From: a virus
DNA: 22,622 nt
Virus record (IMG/VR): IMGVR_UViG_3300042391_000582
Coordinates: 1 to 22,622 of that record
Strand: one strand, 5' to 3'
Part shown: positions 1-7,317 of the stretch, piece by piece
Layout: every line of letters starts with the position of its first letter
How positions within the stretch are numbered: position 1 is the first letter of the stretch
Notes under the pieces: generated by a model
What the model saw: only the letters and a program-made list of their open reading frames with translations
Databases searched by the model: none
Told to the model about the DNA's origin: nothing
Program-made: the position numbers and the translations under genes

Positions 1-2
1 AA

Positions 3-335
3 ACTCAGTTAGTATTAAAAAATATAATGACTGAAGAAGATTGGAATGATATAAAAGATAATATCATTTATAATTTTTCTCAAGATACTTATTATACTGA
101 ATCTAAAAATCAAGAAATATTGAGAAGTAGATTTGAAGTATTGCAAGGAGCGTCTTCTTTTATTGGTTCATTGTTCAGCAAAGAGTATGCACAGAAAAAT
201 ATACTTATGCTTACAGATGAACAAATAGAAGAAATTAACATGCAAATGCAAGTAGAAGCACCTTTTAAAACGCAAGACCAAGAACATCAAATGGACATGC
301 AACAGCAACAAGCTGATTTGAGTGGAGAGCAATAA
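3..335 (+). CDS. 20: Portal vertex protein gp20, C-terminal fragment
   Basis: The reading frame is open from base 3, upstream of the first ATG at 27, so the gene begins outside the window. The visible 110 residues match what I recall of the gp20 C-terminus: a TQLVLKN segment, then a (T)EEDWNDIK motif, then 'LQGASSFIGSLFSKEYAQKN' and an acidic/glutamine-rich tail. gp20 forms the dodecameric ring at the head vertex through which DNA is packaged and on which the prohead assembles. The stop codon overlaps the next start (TAATG), and a core protein, protease, scaffold and capsid follow, as in T4. The ATG at 27 is internal, not the true start. Identification rests on remembered family sequence and synteny. 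Confidence 0.88.
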   Translation, partial: TQLVLKNIMTEEDWNDIKDNIIYNFSQDTYYTESKNQEILRSRFEVLQGASSFIGSLFSKEYAQKNILMLTDEQIEEINMQMQVEAPFKTQDQEHQMDMQQQQADLSGEQ

Positions 336-571
336 TGGACAATCATCAAGCAATTAGAGACATGATTAATAATATTAGTATGGGTAATGCTAGTGAAGTT
401 CAAACAAATTTTAATGCTATTATGCAAGCAAGAGCAGGTGATGCTTTAAATGATTACAAACAAACTCTTGCAAGATCAATTTTTAAAAATCCAGAAATGC
501 AAGCAATGGGTTTAGCGGATGGTGAAGAACACATTTTAGATATTGATGACGAATACGAAACCAAAGAGTAA
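335..571 (+). CDS. 67: Prohead core protein, gp67-like
   Basis: This 78-aa protein lies directly after the portal gene with a TAATG overlap, the position of T4 gene 67 (prohead core protein, 80 aa). The sequence shows the same layout as gp67: a short helical N-terminal half with a 'FNAIMQARAGDALNDYKQTLARS' type segment (T4 has a comparable F-x-x-A-M-A-A-R stretch), then an acidic C-terminus (DIDDEYE). In T4 the product helps shape the head scaffold and is digested by gp21 during maturation. The similarity is modest, so the call leans on synteny. Translation is probably coupled to gene 20. Confidence 0.7.
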   Translation: MDNHQAIRDMINNISMGNASEVQTNFNAIMQARAGDALNDYKQTLARSIFKNPEMQAMGLADGEEHILDIDDEYETKE

Positions 572-578
572 TATAAAA

Positions 579-890
579 ATGAAAACATTCAAAGAATTTA
601 GATCCAATGTTGAAACAGATATTCAAGAAGAACCTATGGACGGCGTTGCAAAAGGTTCTTTGGATGGTGATAAGCACATGTGCGCCACTAAAATCTTTAA
701 AGAAGGTTTAGGTGAAGGAACCCCAATTCACGGCGAACATGCCATACCAGACAGTCAAGGTAATATCTCTTGGTATAAAGTTATGTTCGAACATGGTATT
801 GAAACAGTAAGAGTGGAAGATGATGGTGTTCAAATACTTATGTCTGAAAGTCATATGCACTCCAATTCTAAAAAGAAAATGCCAAAGTAA
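579..890 (+). CDS. Conserved small protein between genes 67 and 21, unassigned
   Basis: The product is 103 aa starting at ATG 579 (MKTFKEF...). A longer frame from a TTG at 543 would overlap the upstream gene by 29 bases and lacks a ribosome site, so I prefer 579. No known domain is recognised. Visible traits are an acidic N-terminal half, a central 'GTPIHGEHAIPD' stretch followed by 'WYKVMFEHGIETVRV', and a His/Lys-rich end (SHMHSNSKKKMPK). T4 has gene 68 (a core protein) in this slot, so a scaffold or head role is a positional inference only. It belongs to the head operon. Confidence 0.7.
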   Translation: MKTFKEFRSNVETDIQEEPMDGVAKGSLDGDKHMCATKIFKEGLGEGTPIHGEHAIPDSQGNISWYKVMFEHGIETVRVEDDGVQILMSESHMHSNSKKKMPK

Positions 891-906
891 CAGGGGGAAA
901 AAATAA

Positions 907-1305
907 ATGCCTGCTCTTATAAAAAATATAGTAAAATTAACACAGGTACAAGGTGTTGTAGTTCTGCGAGGTGATGACGGAAGCGCCACCATTGATCTTG
1001 ATGTTGATCTTAAAAAAACAAGTGAGACTGTTTCTGGTACTCAATTGGTCAATATCAAGGGTTTACAGTGGACTTTAGGTACTGGAACTCAAGCAACTGT
1101 AACAAGAGACTCAGTTGTACTGTATACATGTATAGGAACTGGGCGCATAGATTTTTATGATTGGGCAGACACTCATGAAAATGATGCAAATATTGTTGTA
1201 GCTGTTGATAACGGAGGAACCGGTGGTACTGTAATTCTTTCTTTATCTAAAGTTGCAGGATTCGGTTCACAGCAACACCAAGGTGCTGACGGAGTATTAG
1301 GTTAA
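907..1305 (+). CDS. Predicted beta-rich head-region protein, unassigned
   Basis: The product is 132 aa. A strong GGGGG purine ribosome site lies at 893-897, nine bases before ATG 907, and the stop overlaps the gp21 start (TAATG). The sequence is rich in Gly, Thr, Val and Asp with alternating hydrophobic residues, e.g. 'TIDLDVDL', 'VVLYTCIGTGRIDFYDW', 'NIVVAVDNGGTGGTVILSLS', which reads as beta strands. No signal peptide or membrane segment is present. T4 has no counterpart in this position. A minor virion or head-decoration protein is a reasonable inference from composition and position, but I recognise no family. Confidence 0.75.
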   Translation: MPALIKNIVKLTQVQGVVVLRGDDGSATIDLDVDLKKTSETVSGTQLVNIKGLQWTLGTGTQATVTRDSVVLYTCIGTGRIDFYDWADTHENDANIVVAVDNGGTGGTVILSLSKVAGFGSQQHQGADGVLG

Positions 1306-1964
1306 TGAAACTTATTAAAGAACTCAACGAAGATTTACAATTCATTGTAGAAGAAAGCAGTGAGAATGGTAAAAAAAGTCTCTTTATAGAAGGCGTTTTT
1401 TTACAAGCAAATTTAAAAAACAGAAACGGTAGAATGTATCCAAAAGAAATAATGGCAAAAGAAGTCAACCGTTATATTAAAGAACAAGTCAGTACTAAAA
1501 GAGCATATGGTGAATTAGGACACCCTGAAGGTCCTAACATTAATCTTGACCGTGTTTCACATATGATCGTATCTCTTAGAGAAGACGGCAATAATTGGAT
1601 TGGGCGAGCAAAAATTTTAGATACTCCTATGGGCAATATTGCTTCAAGTCTAATTAAAGAGGGAGCTGGATTGGGTGTTAGTTCACGAGGTCTAGGCACA
1701 CTTAAAGAAGTTAATGGAATCAATGAAGTTCAAGATGATTTTATGCTTGCTACTGCCGCAGATATTGTAGCAGACCCATCAGCACCTGATGCGTACATAC
1801 AAGGTATTATGGAAGGTAAAGAGTGGGTGTTTGTCAAGGGTGTATGGCAAGACAGAGAGATTGAAGAAACCAAAAACTTAATTAAAAAGACAAGTTCTAG
1901 AAATTTATCAGAAGCAAAAGTTAAAGCGTTTGAAGCATTCTTAGATAAAATTTCAAGAATTTAA
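1305..1964 (+). CDS. 21: Prohead core scaffold protease gp21
   Basis: The 219-aa product is the maturation protease that cleaves scaffold and capsid proteins inside the prohead (T4 gp21 is about 212 aa). Visible family features are 'NRNGRMYPKEIM' (40-50), 'AYGELGHPEGPNINLDRVSHMI' around residues 67-88 with the probable catalytic His73, 'GAGLGVSSRGLG' at 120-131 carrying the nucleophile Ser (S126 or S127), and 'DIVADPSAPDA' at 153-163 with a candidate Asp. An I-V-E at 14-16 fits the enzyme's own (L/I)xE cleavage rule and may be a self-processing site. The gene starts inside the stop of the preceding gene and is followed by scaffold gene 22. Confidence 0.95.
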   Translation: MKLIKELNEDLQFIVEESSENGKKSLFIEGVFLQANLKNRNGRMYPKEIMAKEVNRYIKEQVSTKRAYGELGHPEGPNINLDRVSHMIVSLREDGNNWIGRAKILDTPMGNIASSLIKEGAGLGVSSRGLGTLKEVNGINEVQDDFMLATAADIVADPSAPDAYIQGIMEGKEWVFVKGVWQDREIEETKNLIKKTSSRNLSEAKVKAFEAFLDKISRI

Positions 1965-1968
1965 TTTT

Positions 1969-1976
1969 TATAAATA
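1969..1976 (+). promoter_or_regulatory. T4-type late promoter upstream of gene 22
   Basis: TATAAATA, an exact match to the T4 late -10 element recognised by gp55, sits five bases after the gp21 stop and 42 bases before the gp22 start. No -35 box is expected for this class. gp55 itself is encoded in this window. Confidence 0.85.
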
Positions 1977-2018
1977 TATAGAACATTTAAATATCATTTA
2001 AATCGAAAGGAGATAACA

Positions 2019-3113
2019 ATGGGCGTAGAATCAAAAATCCGAGAGCTTATGGAGGGTGCAGCAAATCGTCCTCTGGATAAGCAACAGGGTGATGCTTCTT
2101 TTCCTACTCAAGGTAATTCAAATGCAAATCCTGAAGTCCAAGACTTAAACAGTCCTGGTAATCCGGAAGGTGGTTTGACCTCTGACGTAGGCGTGAAAGC
2201 AGCATCTAAAGCATCTAAAGACGGTACTCTTCCGAAAGGACAGGGTGCAGGCAAAGCCGTTAACTACCAGGACATGGAAGATACCAGTTCTGTTGTAAAT
2301 CAACCTAATTCTGCTGGTGTTCGTGAAGAGTATGAAACTCAAGACGAAGAAGAGTATGAAGAAGATGAAGAGTATGCAACAGAAGAAGGCTTGTTTGAAG
2401 AAGATTTAAAAGCACTTTTTGCTGATGATGAAAATCTTACTGAAGAATTTAAAACTAAAGCGGCTGAAATTTTTGAAGCTGTAGTATCTTCCCGCGTAAT
2501 TTCTGAAGTGGAAGCTATTGAAGTTGAATTGACAGAACAGGCTAATGCAGCATATGCAGAACGTGTTGAAGATTTAGTTGAAAACATTGACAAGTATCTT
2601 AACTACGTTACAGAAAATTGGATGAAAGAAAACGAAATGGCTATTGAAAACGGCCTTCGTAACGAAATAACTGAATCTTTTATTAAAGGATTGCAACAAG
2701 TGTTCACTGAACATTACATTGAAGTCCCTGAAGATAAGTACGATGTTTTAGCTGAGATGCAGGAAAAATTAGATACTCTTGAATCTAATTTGAATGAAGA
2801 AATCCAGAAAAACATTAACTTGAATGAAGAAGCAGTTTATCTGAAAAAGCAAAATATTTTTTCTGTAGTTTCAGAGGACTTGGCTGATACCGAAGCTGAA
2901 AAGTTTGCTACATTAGTGGAAGATATTACTTACACAAGTGATGAATCTTATAATAACAAACTCAAAGTAGTTAAAGAAAATTATTTCCGTAAAACATCTG
3001 TTAATACTTCTGCTGACAATGCGTTAGAAGATACTGTTAATGAACTTGTTTCATCGGACAATAGTATAATGAGTAAGTATGCCAAAGCAATTAGCAAGCA
3101 TTCTAAATTTTAA
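2019..3113 (+). CDS. 22: Major prohead scaffolding core protein gp22
   Basis: The 364-aa product lies between the protease and the major capsid protein, exactly where T4 has gene 22 (269 aa). It has a low-complexity Asn/Gly/Ser-rich N-terminus (20-100), a very acidic stretch (EEYETQDEEEYEEDEEYATEE, about 103-123), and then long amphipathic helical segments. Near residues 240-280 there is likely coiled coil (LAEMQEKLDTLESNLNEEIQ). Scaffold proteins of this family form the transient internal core and are degraded by gp21. A strong AAAGGAGA ribosome site at 2006-2013 and its own late promoter fit a protein made in quantity. It is longer than the T4 protein because of the N-terminal extension. 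Confidence 0.9.
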   Translation: MGVESKIRELMEGAANRPLDKQQGDASFPTQGNSNANPEVQDLNSPGNPEGGLTSDVGVKAASKASKDGTLPKGQGAGKAVNYQDMEDTSSVVNQPNSAGVREEYETQDEEEYEEDEEYATEEGLFEEDLKALFADDENLTEEFKTKAAEIFEAVVSSRVISEVEAIEVELTEQANAAYAERVEDLVENIDKYLNYVTENWMKENEMAIENGLRNEITESFIKGLQQVFTEHYIEVPEDKYDVLAEMQEKLDTLESNLNEEIQKNINLNEEAVYLKKQNIFSVVSEDLADTEAEKFATLVEDITYTSDESYNNKLKVVKENYFRKTSVNTSADNALEDTVNELVSSDNSIMSKYAKAISKHSKF

Positions 3114-3117
3114 TTTT

Positions 3118-3125
3118 TATAAATA
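3118..3125 (+). promoter_or_regulatory. T4-type late promoter upstream of gene 23
   Basis: Exact TATAAATA, 44 bases before the capsid start and inside the sequence AATTTTTATAAATA. The same AATTTTTATAAATA context is found before gene 22. Confidence 0.88.
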
Positions 3126-3161
3126 GTAAAGTTATTAAATACAACAATAAAGGAGACACAA

Positions 3162-4427
3162 ATGTATCTTTCAGAAACAATTGAAAAAAAGTGGGAACCT
3201 GTACTGAAGCATGAGAGCCTTGCACCTATTGCAGACCCTTATCGCCGTGCAGTAACTGCCGTAATTCTTGAAAACCAAGAAAAAGCAATGCGTGAAGAGC
3301 GTGGTATTCTCCACGAAGCTACTCATGCAAACGCAACTGGCGCTAGTATCGACAACTACGATCCTATTCTTATTAGTTTGGTAAGACGCGCTCTTCCTAA
3401 TCTGATGGCATATGACGTAGCTGGTGTACAGCCTATGACTGGCCCAACTGGTTTGATCTTTGCTATGAGATCACACTACACTAGCCAATCAGGCACAGAA
3501 GCTCTGTTTAACGAAGCAGACACTGACTTCTCTGGTGAGGGTACTCATGCTGGTTCAAACCCAGTGGATGGTTCTTACACTACAGGTACTGGTGTATCTA
3601 CATCAACTGCTGAAGGTTTTGGTGATTCTACTTCTCTTGCTCAAGTAGCATTCTCTATTGATAAAACCACAGTAACTGCTAAATCTCGTGCGTTGAAAGC
3701 AGAATACACGATTGAATTGGCACAGGATCTGAAAGCGATTCATGGTCTGGACGCAGAAAGCGAACTCTCCAACATCCTTTCACAAGAGATTCTTGCTGAA
3801 ATTAACCGTGAAGTTATTCGTACAATTTACAAAGTTGCTAAAACAGGTGCTGCTTCTACTGCAACTGCTGGTACTTTTGACCTTGACGTTGATTCAAACG
3901 GTCGTTGGTCAGTTGAACGCTTCAAGGGCTTGCTGTTCAATATCGAACGTGATGCTAACGCGATTGCACAAGATACTCGCCGCGGCAAAGGCAACTTCAT
4001 CATCTGTTCTTCAGATGTTGCAAGCGCCTTGGCAATGGCTGGTGTTCTTGATTACACTCCCGCACTCAGCACCAACTTGAATGTTGATGACACTGGTAAT
4101 ACTTTTGCTGGTGTACTGAATGGTCGATACAAAGTGTATGTAGATCCGTATAGTGCCAACACTGGTGCAGCTTCTCAGTTCTACGTTGTTGGTTACAAAG
4201 GCACCAGCCCGTATGACGCAGGTATTTTCTACTGCCCTTACGTTCCGTTGCAGATGGTTCGTGCAATTGACCCTAACACCTTCCAGCCGAAAATCGGCTT
4301 CAAGACTCGTTACGGTATGATTGCTAACCCCTACGTAACACAGTCCAACGGTACTATTGATGCGGATACTTTCACATCAGCTCGTAACCAGTACTACAGA
4401 AAAGTCAAGGTAACAAACTTGATGTAA
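3162..4427 (+). CDS. 23: Major capsid protein gp23
   Basis: The 421-aa product matches the T4-like gp23 family: 'VRRALPNLMAYDVAGVQPMTGPTGLIFAMR' (72-101), 'YTIELAQDLKAIHGLDAESELSNILSQEILAEINREV' in the middle, and 'GFKTRYGMIANPYV' near the C-terminus. It is shorter than T4 gp23 (521 aa). A gp21-type cleavage site (L50-H51-E52, then ATHAN) is predicted, leaving a mature protein of about 369 aa. The ribosome site AAAGGAG (3149-3155) is strong. Codon use is visibly more GC-rich than in neighbouring genes (about half G+C in the line 4201-4260), as expected for the most abundant virion protein. It is driven by the late promoter at 3118 and closed by the terminator at 4459. Confidence 0.98.
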   Translation: MYLSETIEKKWEPVLKHESLAPIADPYRRAVTAVILENQEKAMREERGILHEATHANATGASIDNYDPILISLVRRALPNLMAYDVAGVQPMTGPTGLIFAMRSHYTSQSGTEALFNEADTDFSGEGTHAGSNPVDGSYTTGTGVSTSTAEGFGDSTSLAQVAFSIDKTTVTAKSRALKAEYTIELAQDLKAIHGLDAESELSNILSQEILAEINREVIRTIYKVAKTGAASTATAGTFDLDVDSNGRWSVERFKGLLFNIERDANAIAQDTRRGKGNFIICSSDVASALAMAGVLDYTPALSTNLNVDDTGNTFAGVLNGRYKVYVDPYSANTGAASQFYVVGYKGTSPYDAGIFYCPYVPLQMVRAIDPNTFQPKIGFKTRYGMIANPYVTQSNGTIDADTFTSARNQYYRKVKVTNLM

Positions 4428-4458
4428 TAATAAAAAGAATCCCTAAAGGGACATTTTT

Positions 4459-4485
4459 AAGGGGCTATTCGTAGCCCCTTTTTTA
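4459..4485 (+). terminator. Rho-independent terminator after gene 23
   Basis: Nine-base-pair stem AAGGGGCTA / TAGCCCCTT with a TTCG tetraloop (4468-4471), followed by an unbroken T tract (4479-4484). It closes the head operon. Confidence 0.93.
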
Positions 4486-4500
4486 TGTTTAAAAATTGCA

Positions 4501-4529
4501 TTGACAGATGTCTAAATTCTTGATATTAT
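4501..4529 (+). promoter_or_regulatory. Sigma70-type promoter upstream of the 35-aa membrane peptide
   Basis: -35 TTGACA (4501-4506), 17-base spacer, -10 TATTAT (4524-4529). It lies just after the gene 23 terminator, so it starts a separate transcript. Confidence 0.85.
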
Positions 4530-4540
4530 ATATAGTGTAT

Positions 4541-4564
4541 TAAAGTAACAATGTCGTTACTTTA
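4541..4564 (+). other. Hairpin at the predicted transcript start
   Basis: TAAAGTAAC (4541-4549) and GTTACTTTA (4556-4564) form a perfect 9-bp stem with a 6-base loop, five to six bases after the expected start site of the promoter at 4501. A further AAGTAACTTTA follows at 4563-4573. It could be an RNA 5' hairpin that stabilises the transcript or an operator at DNA level. Confidence 0.6.
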
Positions 4565-4594
4565 AGTAACTTTAAAAACAAGGGTTTATAATTT

Positions 4595-4702
4595 ATGAGT
4601 AACCGTAGGATGATAGCATCAGTGACTTTTTCAGCATTTGCAATGGTTTGTTTTATAGCTTTACCATTTTTTGTGATCTTAAAAACTTCAATCGGAATGT
4701 AA
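4595..4702 (+). CDS. Predicted 35-aa single-pass membrane peptide
   Basis: An ATG at 4595 opens a 35-codon frame ending with TAA at 4700-4702. The peptide begins MSNRRMIAS, giving a positively charged N-terminus, and continues as one hydrophobic stretch (about residues 9-29, 'TFSAFAMVCFIALPFFVIL') ending in KTSIGM. This is the layout of a one-segment inner-membrane peptide with the N-terminus inside. AGGG at 4581-4584 could serve as ribosome site with a slightly long spacing of ten. It has its own sigma70-like promoter and is bounded by a terminator upstream and a late promoter downstream, which argues against chance. Function is unknown; no homologue is recognised. Confidence 0.6.
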   Translation: MSNRRMIASVTFSAFAMVCFIALPFFVILKTSIGM

Positions 4703-4713
4703 TGTTTAAGTAT

Positions 4714-4721
4714 TATAAATA
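4714..4721 (+). promoter_or_regulatory. T4-type late promoter upstream of the tail-tube-like gene
   Basis: Exact TATAAATA, 22 bases upstream of the ATG at 4744, so the leader is very short. AAGGTGAT at 4734-4741 provides the ribosome site. Confidence 0.87.
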
Positions 4722-4743
4722 GTGTCATCGAAAAGGTGATACT

Positions 4744-5319
4744 ATGGCATACACTCCAACCTCTAATATTACAGAAGCAACGTTTGACGCAGGTAATCCA
4801 AGTGAACTAGATTATATGAGACCTAATGGTTTCAAGTTTTTGGTTCATAATATTCCTAACGTTTCATTTTTCTGTCAATCAGCAAATATTCCTGATGTTA
4901 CCTTAGGGGTGGCTACACAAGCCACTCCTTTGATTGACTTTCCTTTGCCAGGAGAAAAGATTTCATTTGGTGAACTTAACATAAGATTTCTTATACAAGA
5001 AAACATGGCAAACTATAATGAAATATATAATTGGATGAGAGGTTTAGGTAGCCCAGAAAGCTCCGATGAATATACAAATTATGTTCAATCTCAAATATAT
5101 AGATTTCCAGGTAAAACTGTTGTCAATGCAACAGCCGCTTTAACAAGTGAAGCATCGTTGTTCATTTTAAATTCTAATAATATTCCTTTTATAAAAATTG
5201 TTTTTCAAGAAGTTTTTCCAGTTGCATTAAGTGGACTAGATTTCGATTTGGGAAATTCGGAATACTTTCAAGGTTTAGCATCATTTAGGTATAGACAGTA
5301 TAAGATTGAATCTGTTTAA
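4744..5319 (+). CDS. gp19-like tail tube family protein
   Basis: The 191-aa product has the signature layout of T4-like tail-tube-fold proteins. Near the N-terminus is 'LDYMRPNGFKFLVHNIPNVSFFCQSANIPDVTLG' (the 'cq...lP' segment), then 'ISFGELNIRFLIQENMANYNEIYNWMRGLG' (the family's F-x-x-L-x-x-x-F ... NY-x-E-x-x-x-W motif), and a C-terminal 'LASFRYRQYKIESV'. Such proteins stack as hexameric rings forming the tail tube or its end structures. In several marine T4-like phages the slot between 23 and uvsY holds a tail completion protein, so it may be a tube-end or paralogous tube protein rather than the main gp19. Late expression fits a virion protein. Confidence 0.75.
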   Translation: MAYTPTSNITEATFDAGNPSELDYMRPNGFKFLVHNIPNVSFFCQSANIPDVTLGVATQATPLIDFPLPGEKISFGELNIRFLIQENMANYNEIYNWMRGLGSPESSDEYTNYVQSQIYRFPGKTVVNATAALTSEASLFILNSNNIPFIKIVFQEVFPVALSGLDFDLGNSEYFQGLASFRYRQYKIESV

Positions 5320-5331
5320 ACAGGTTTTTTT
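5312..5331 (+). terminator. Weak terminator-like palindrome at the end of the tail gene
   Basis: CTGTTTAAACAG (5312-5323) is a perfect palindrome containing the stop codon, followed by G and seven T. The hairpin can have only a 4-bp stem with a 4-base loop, so termination is probably partial. Confidence 0.4.
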
Positions 5332-5335
5332 GTCG

Positions 5336-5343
5336 TATAAATA
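5336..5343 (+). promoter_or_regulatory. T4-type late promoter upstream of uvsY
   Basis: Exact TATAAATA, 49 bases before the uvsY ATG, immediately after the T-rich end of the tail gene. Confidence 0.82.
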
Positions 5344-5392
5344 ATGTTGTAATTTTTGAGATTTAAAAATATATTATTTATGGGAGTTATCA

Positions 5393-5836
5393 ATGATAAC
5401 ATTGAATGAATTACAAGATCAATGGACATCAGATTGCAAAATTGATGAATTGAATTTAGGTACCGCGTCAACTAAAACACCTGAACTTCACTCAAAATAT
5501 CTTAACCACCTAACAACATTTAAATTGCAACTCAGAAAACATGAGTCGCAAATGTTATCTTTGCGTAGAATAAAGTGGAAGTACTACAGAGGAGAACTCT
5601 CTAAAGAAGAACTATTGGAATTAGGGTGGTCACAATATTTAGGCAATCATCCTTTAAAAAATGAAATGATAGAATTTCTAGACAGTGATCCAGACGTAAT
5701 AAAAGTTGTGGATAAGATTGAATATATTAAAGCATGTTTATATCAATGTGAACTTATAATGAAATCTTTGAGCAGCAGAACATGGGATATCAAGTCAGCC
5801 ATTGAATGGCACAAATTTACAAATGGTCTAATGTGA
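5393..5836 (+). CDS. uvsY: UvsY recombination mediator
   Basis: The 147-aa product (T4 UvsY is 137 aa) matches the family: it starts with 'LNELQDQWTSDCKIDELNLGTASTKTPELHSKYLNHLTTFKLQLRK' and continues with 'LRRIKWKYYRGEL', a pattern of short helices with the 'K(Y/W)L..H...K' core. It ends with 'SRTWDIKSAIEWHKFTNG', like T4's 'SRGFAIKHIQDMRAFEAGK'. UvsY loads the UvsX recombinase onto single-stranded DNA covered by gp32. GGGAG at 5380-5384 is the ribosome site. It is directly followed by and overlaps uvsW, as in related phages. A late promoter lies upstream. Confidence 0.92.
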   Translation: MITLNELQDQWTSDCKIDELNLGTASTKTPELHSKYLNHLTTFKLQLRKHESQMLSLRRIKWKYYRGELSKEELLELGWSQYLGNHPLKNEMIEFLDSDPDVIKVVDKIEYIKACLYQCELIMKSLSSRTWDIKSAIEWHKFTNGLM

Positions 5837-7317
5837 TAAAAGTTACTAAAATAAATGAAGTGTATTTGAGAGTAACTACTGATCCTAGTATTTCACAAGA
5901 ACTCAATGACTTCTTTACCTTTGATGTTCCTGGCGCTAAGTTTATGCCACTCTATAAAAATAGAATGTGGGATGGTAAAGCGCGGTTATACAATATGTAT
6001 AGAAGAGAACTATATGTGGGGCTATTGCCTTATCTAAAAGAGTTTGCAAATACATTAGAGTACCCTATAGAACTTGACATGGAGAATATAGGTGATCCAG
6101 TATCAACAGAATATGTTGAGAATTTTGCAAAGTCTTTAAAATTACAAAGTCAGGAAAAAGATATTGAAATAAGGAACTATCAAATTGAAGCAGTTAAACA
6201 CGCAATAAATAATGGAAGAAGTTTGTTACTATCTCCAACTGCATCAGGTAAGTCGCTTATAATTTATACTCTTATAAGATATCATCAACGTTTTGATCGT
6301 AAACAACTAATTATTGTTCCTACCACTTCATTGGTTGAACAACTGTATGGTGACTTTCAAGACTATGCAACAAAAGAAAATTGGCAAGTATCAGAAAACT
6401 GTCACCGAATTTATGGCGGCAAAGAAAAAACAAATGATTATCCAATAACAATATCTACTTGGCAATCAATATACAAATATCCAAAGTCTTGGTTTGATAA
6501 GTTTGATGTAATATATGGTGATGAAGCACACCTGTTCAAAGCAAAATCATTAACAACTATTTTAGATAAGTGTGTAAACTCTAAGTATCGAATAGGAACT
6601 ACAGGTACATTAGATGGATCCAAAACTCATAAATTAGTTCTTGAGGGTATATTCGGTACTGTAAAGCATGTAACTACTACTAAAAAATTGATGGACACAA
6701 ATCGAATAGCAGAATTAAAAATAGTTGCTATGGTTTTAGATTATCCTGAAAGTGATAGAAAATCTATGAAAGATATGACGTATCAGGAAGAAATGGATTG
6801 GCTTGTTAGTAATAACAAAAGAAATATAATTATAAGAAATTTATCCATAACACAGAAAGGTAATACTCTTGTTCTGTTTCAGTATGTAGAAAAACATGGT
6901 CGAATAATATTCGATATGATTAATAATAAAATAGGTGATACTAGAAAAGTCTTTTTTGTATTTGGAGGAACTGATACTGATACTAGAGAACAGATTCGTG
7001 CTATTACTGAGAATGAAACCGATGCAATTATTGTTGCCTCTTATGGCACTTTTAGTACAGGTATAAATATAAGGAACTTGCACAATATTGTTTTTGCATC
7101 ACCTAGTAAAAGCAGAGTAAGAAATTTACAAAGTATTGGTAGAGGATTACGAAAAGGAACTGATAAACTTTCATGTAATCTATTTGATATTGGTGATGAC
7201 TTACAATGGAAATCTAAAAAGAATTATACTTTGATACATATGATAGAACGAATAAAATTATACAATGAAGAAGGTTTCAATTATAAACTAGTAAGGATTC
7301 CGATTGATGGACAATAA
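5806..7317 (+). CDS. uvsW: UvsW RNA-DNA/DNA helicase
   Basis: The 503-aa superfamily 2 helicase unwinds R-loops and branched DNA and ends origin-dependent replication in T4. An N-terminal DNA-binding region ends with 'FMPLYKNRMWDGKARLYN' (47-63), as in UvsW. Helicase motifs: Walker A SPTASGKS (143-150), 'IVPTTSLVEQ' (Ia), DEAH box at 239-242, 'GTTGTLDG' (III), 'ASYGTFSTGINIRNLHNIVF' (V) and 'QSIGRGLRKG' (VI). The ATG at 5806 overlaps uvsY by 31 bases. Alignment with T4 UvsW suggests the protein could instead begin at GTG 5833 (MIKVTKINEVYL...), overlapping the uvsY TGA. Neither start has a clear ribosome site, so translation is probably coupled. Length agrees with T4 (about 500 aa). Confidence 0.95.
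   Translation: MAQIYKWSNVIKVTKINEVYLRVTTDPSISQELNDFFTFDVPGAKFMPLYKNRMWDGKARLYNMYRRELYVGLLPYLKEFANTLEYPIELDMENIGDPVSTEYVENFAKSLKLQSQEKDIEIRNYQIEAVKHAINNGRSLLLSPTASGKSLIIYTLIRYHQRFDRKQLIIVPTTSLVEQLYGDFQDYATKENWQVSENCHRIYGGKEKTNDYPITISTWQSIYKYPKSWFDKFDVIYGDEAHLFKAKSLTTILDKCVNSKYRIGTTGTLDGSKTHKLVLEGIFGTVKHVTTTKKLMDTNRIAELKIVAMVLDYPESDRKSMKDMTYQEEMDWLVSNNKRNIIIRNLSITQKGNTLVLFQYVEKHGRIIFDMINNKIGDTRKVFFVFGGTDTDTREQIRAITENETDAIIVASYGTFSTGINIRNLHNIVFASPSKSRVRNLQSIGRGLRKGTDKLSCNLFDIGDDLQWKSKKNYTLIHMIERIKLYNEEGFNYKLVRIPIDGQ

Noticed and set aside
7062-7069. Exact TATAAATA inside uvsW
   Set aside because: It lies deep within the helicase coding region (Gly-Ile-Asn-Ile codons of motif V), with about 240 bases to the next start. 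In AT-rich sequence such internal matches are expected.
6438-7083. Minus-strand frames as possible targets of the leftward promoter at 7787-7759
   Set aside because: They are short, lack ribosome sites and domains, lie 670 or more bases from the promoter, and are antisense to conserved helicase motifs.
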